12,552 nucleotides of DNA from Rickettsiales bacterium (GTDB lineage: Bacteria; Pseudomonadota; Alphaproteobacteria; Rs-D84): NCBI GenBank assembly GCA_031273075.1, contig JAISSM010000036.1, positions 1 to 12,552 of the forward strand, read 5' to 3'. This document shows positions 12,354 through 12,552 of this stretch, in pieces. Position 1 is the first letter of the stretch, and each line of letters starts with the position of its first letter. The position numbers and the translations under genes are program-made. Below the pieces are notes generated by a model. The model was not told the origin of the DNA, did not search any database, and saw only the letters and a list, made by a program, of their open reading frames with translations.

Positions 12354-12552
12354 CATCAACGACAGAAGACGGGACGCGGGCCCCCGGGTAAACAACCGCA
12401 TAATTTCCAAATCCGTTCAGCTTATCGCCGGCGACGGAAAGAACCTTGGCGTGATGCCGACCGCGCAGGCGCTCGGCATGGCGATCGAGGCCGGCCTCGA
12501 CCTTGTCGAGATAAACGGCGCCAATATTCCGCCTATCGTCAAGATCATAGAT
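12346..12552 (+). CDS. infC: Translation initiation factor IF-3, N-terminal part (cut by window end)
   Basis: The open frame to the window edge encodes 69 residues of the IF-3 N-terminal domain: RVNNRI, VQLIAGDGKNLGV, the A-L..A...GLDLVEI stretch and IPPIVKIID. The C-terminal domain lies outside. The proposed start is TTG at 12346, with AAAGAGG (12333-12339) six bases upstream; no in-frame ATG lies nearby upstream of the conserved region. infC is known to use rare start codons (AUU in E. coli) for self-regulation. It overlaps the lipoprotein stop by eight bases, so it may be co-transcribed or coupled. Confidence 0.93.
   Translation, partial: MNNINDRRRDAGPRVNNRIISKSVQLIAGDGKNLGVMPTAQALGMAIEAGLDLVEINGANIPPIVKIID

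Overview
The window looks like chromosomal DNA of an alphaproteobacterium of intermediate GC, possibly an uncultured host-associated one (inference). The evidence is the short alphaproteobacterial type of ribosomal protein bL31, a ParE-type topoisomerase IV subunit of 658 residues, the tightly overlapping rmuC-def-fmt-truA run known from this class, and a PTAGCVA-type L,D-transpeptidase. No insertion sequence, phage gene or CRISPR array is visible.

Layout. At 1-31 is the tail of an unidentified plus-strand gene, meeting a candidate minus-strand small RNA (145-30). Next come heptamer repeats and palindromes, then parE on the minus strand (2293-317). The gap 2294-2980 carries the parE promoter, an 11-bp tandem repeat with phased A-tracts, another heptamer repeat, a cluster of perfect palindromes, and a promoter followed by a long structured leader (2711-2962) that ends in a terminator just before a secreted cysteine-containing protein (2981-3784). 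That gene is followed after one base by a family-2 glycosyltransferase (3786-4823). Then a strong promoter drives rmuC-def-fmt-truA (4868-8055), and another strong promoter drives rpmE, a degenerate inositol-monophosphatase-family gene and tRNA-Pro(GGG) (8052-9052). A second copy of the structured leader (9298-9521) precedes a second glycosyltransferase (9550-10599). The right end holds a lipoprotein fusing a class-I glutamine-amidotransferase-like (C26) domain to an L,D-transpeptidase (10746-12353), then the first 69 codons of infC, which starts with TTG.

Working model. The core genes (parE, rmuC-def-fmt-truA, rpmE-tRNA-Pro, infC) are interrupted by two accessory cassettes, each made of a promoter, a structured leader and a glycosyltransferase, one also with a secreted protein. 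The cassettes probably modify the cell surface or secreted protein.

The most notable observation is an RNA family with three copies in 12.5 kb. All three share a promoter spaced to start at GAATCC and a first hairpin (18 identical bases in two copies), then further matching hairpins. Copies A and B carry an extra 3' module with covarying stems, a conserved loop complementary to a conserved stretch just before the final terminator, and a GGCGG loop that could compete with that terminator. Copy C lacks both the 3' module and the loop complementarity. This looks like an undescribed cis-regulatory attenuator derived from, or sharing a domain with, a stand-alone small RNA.
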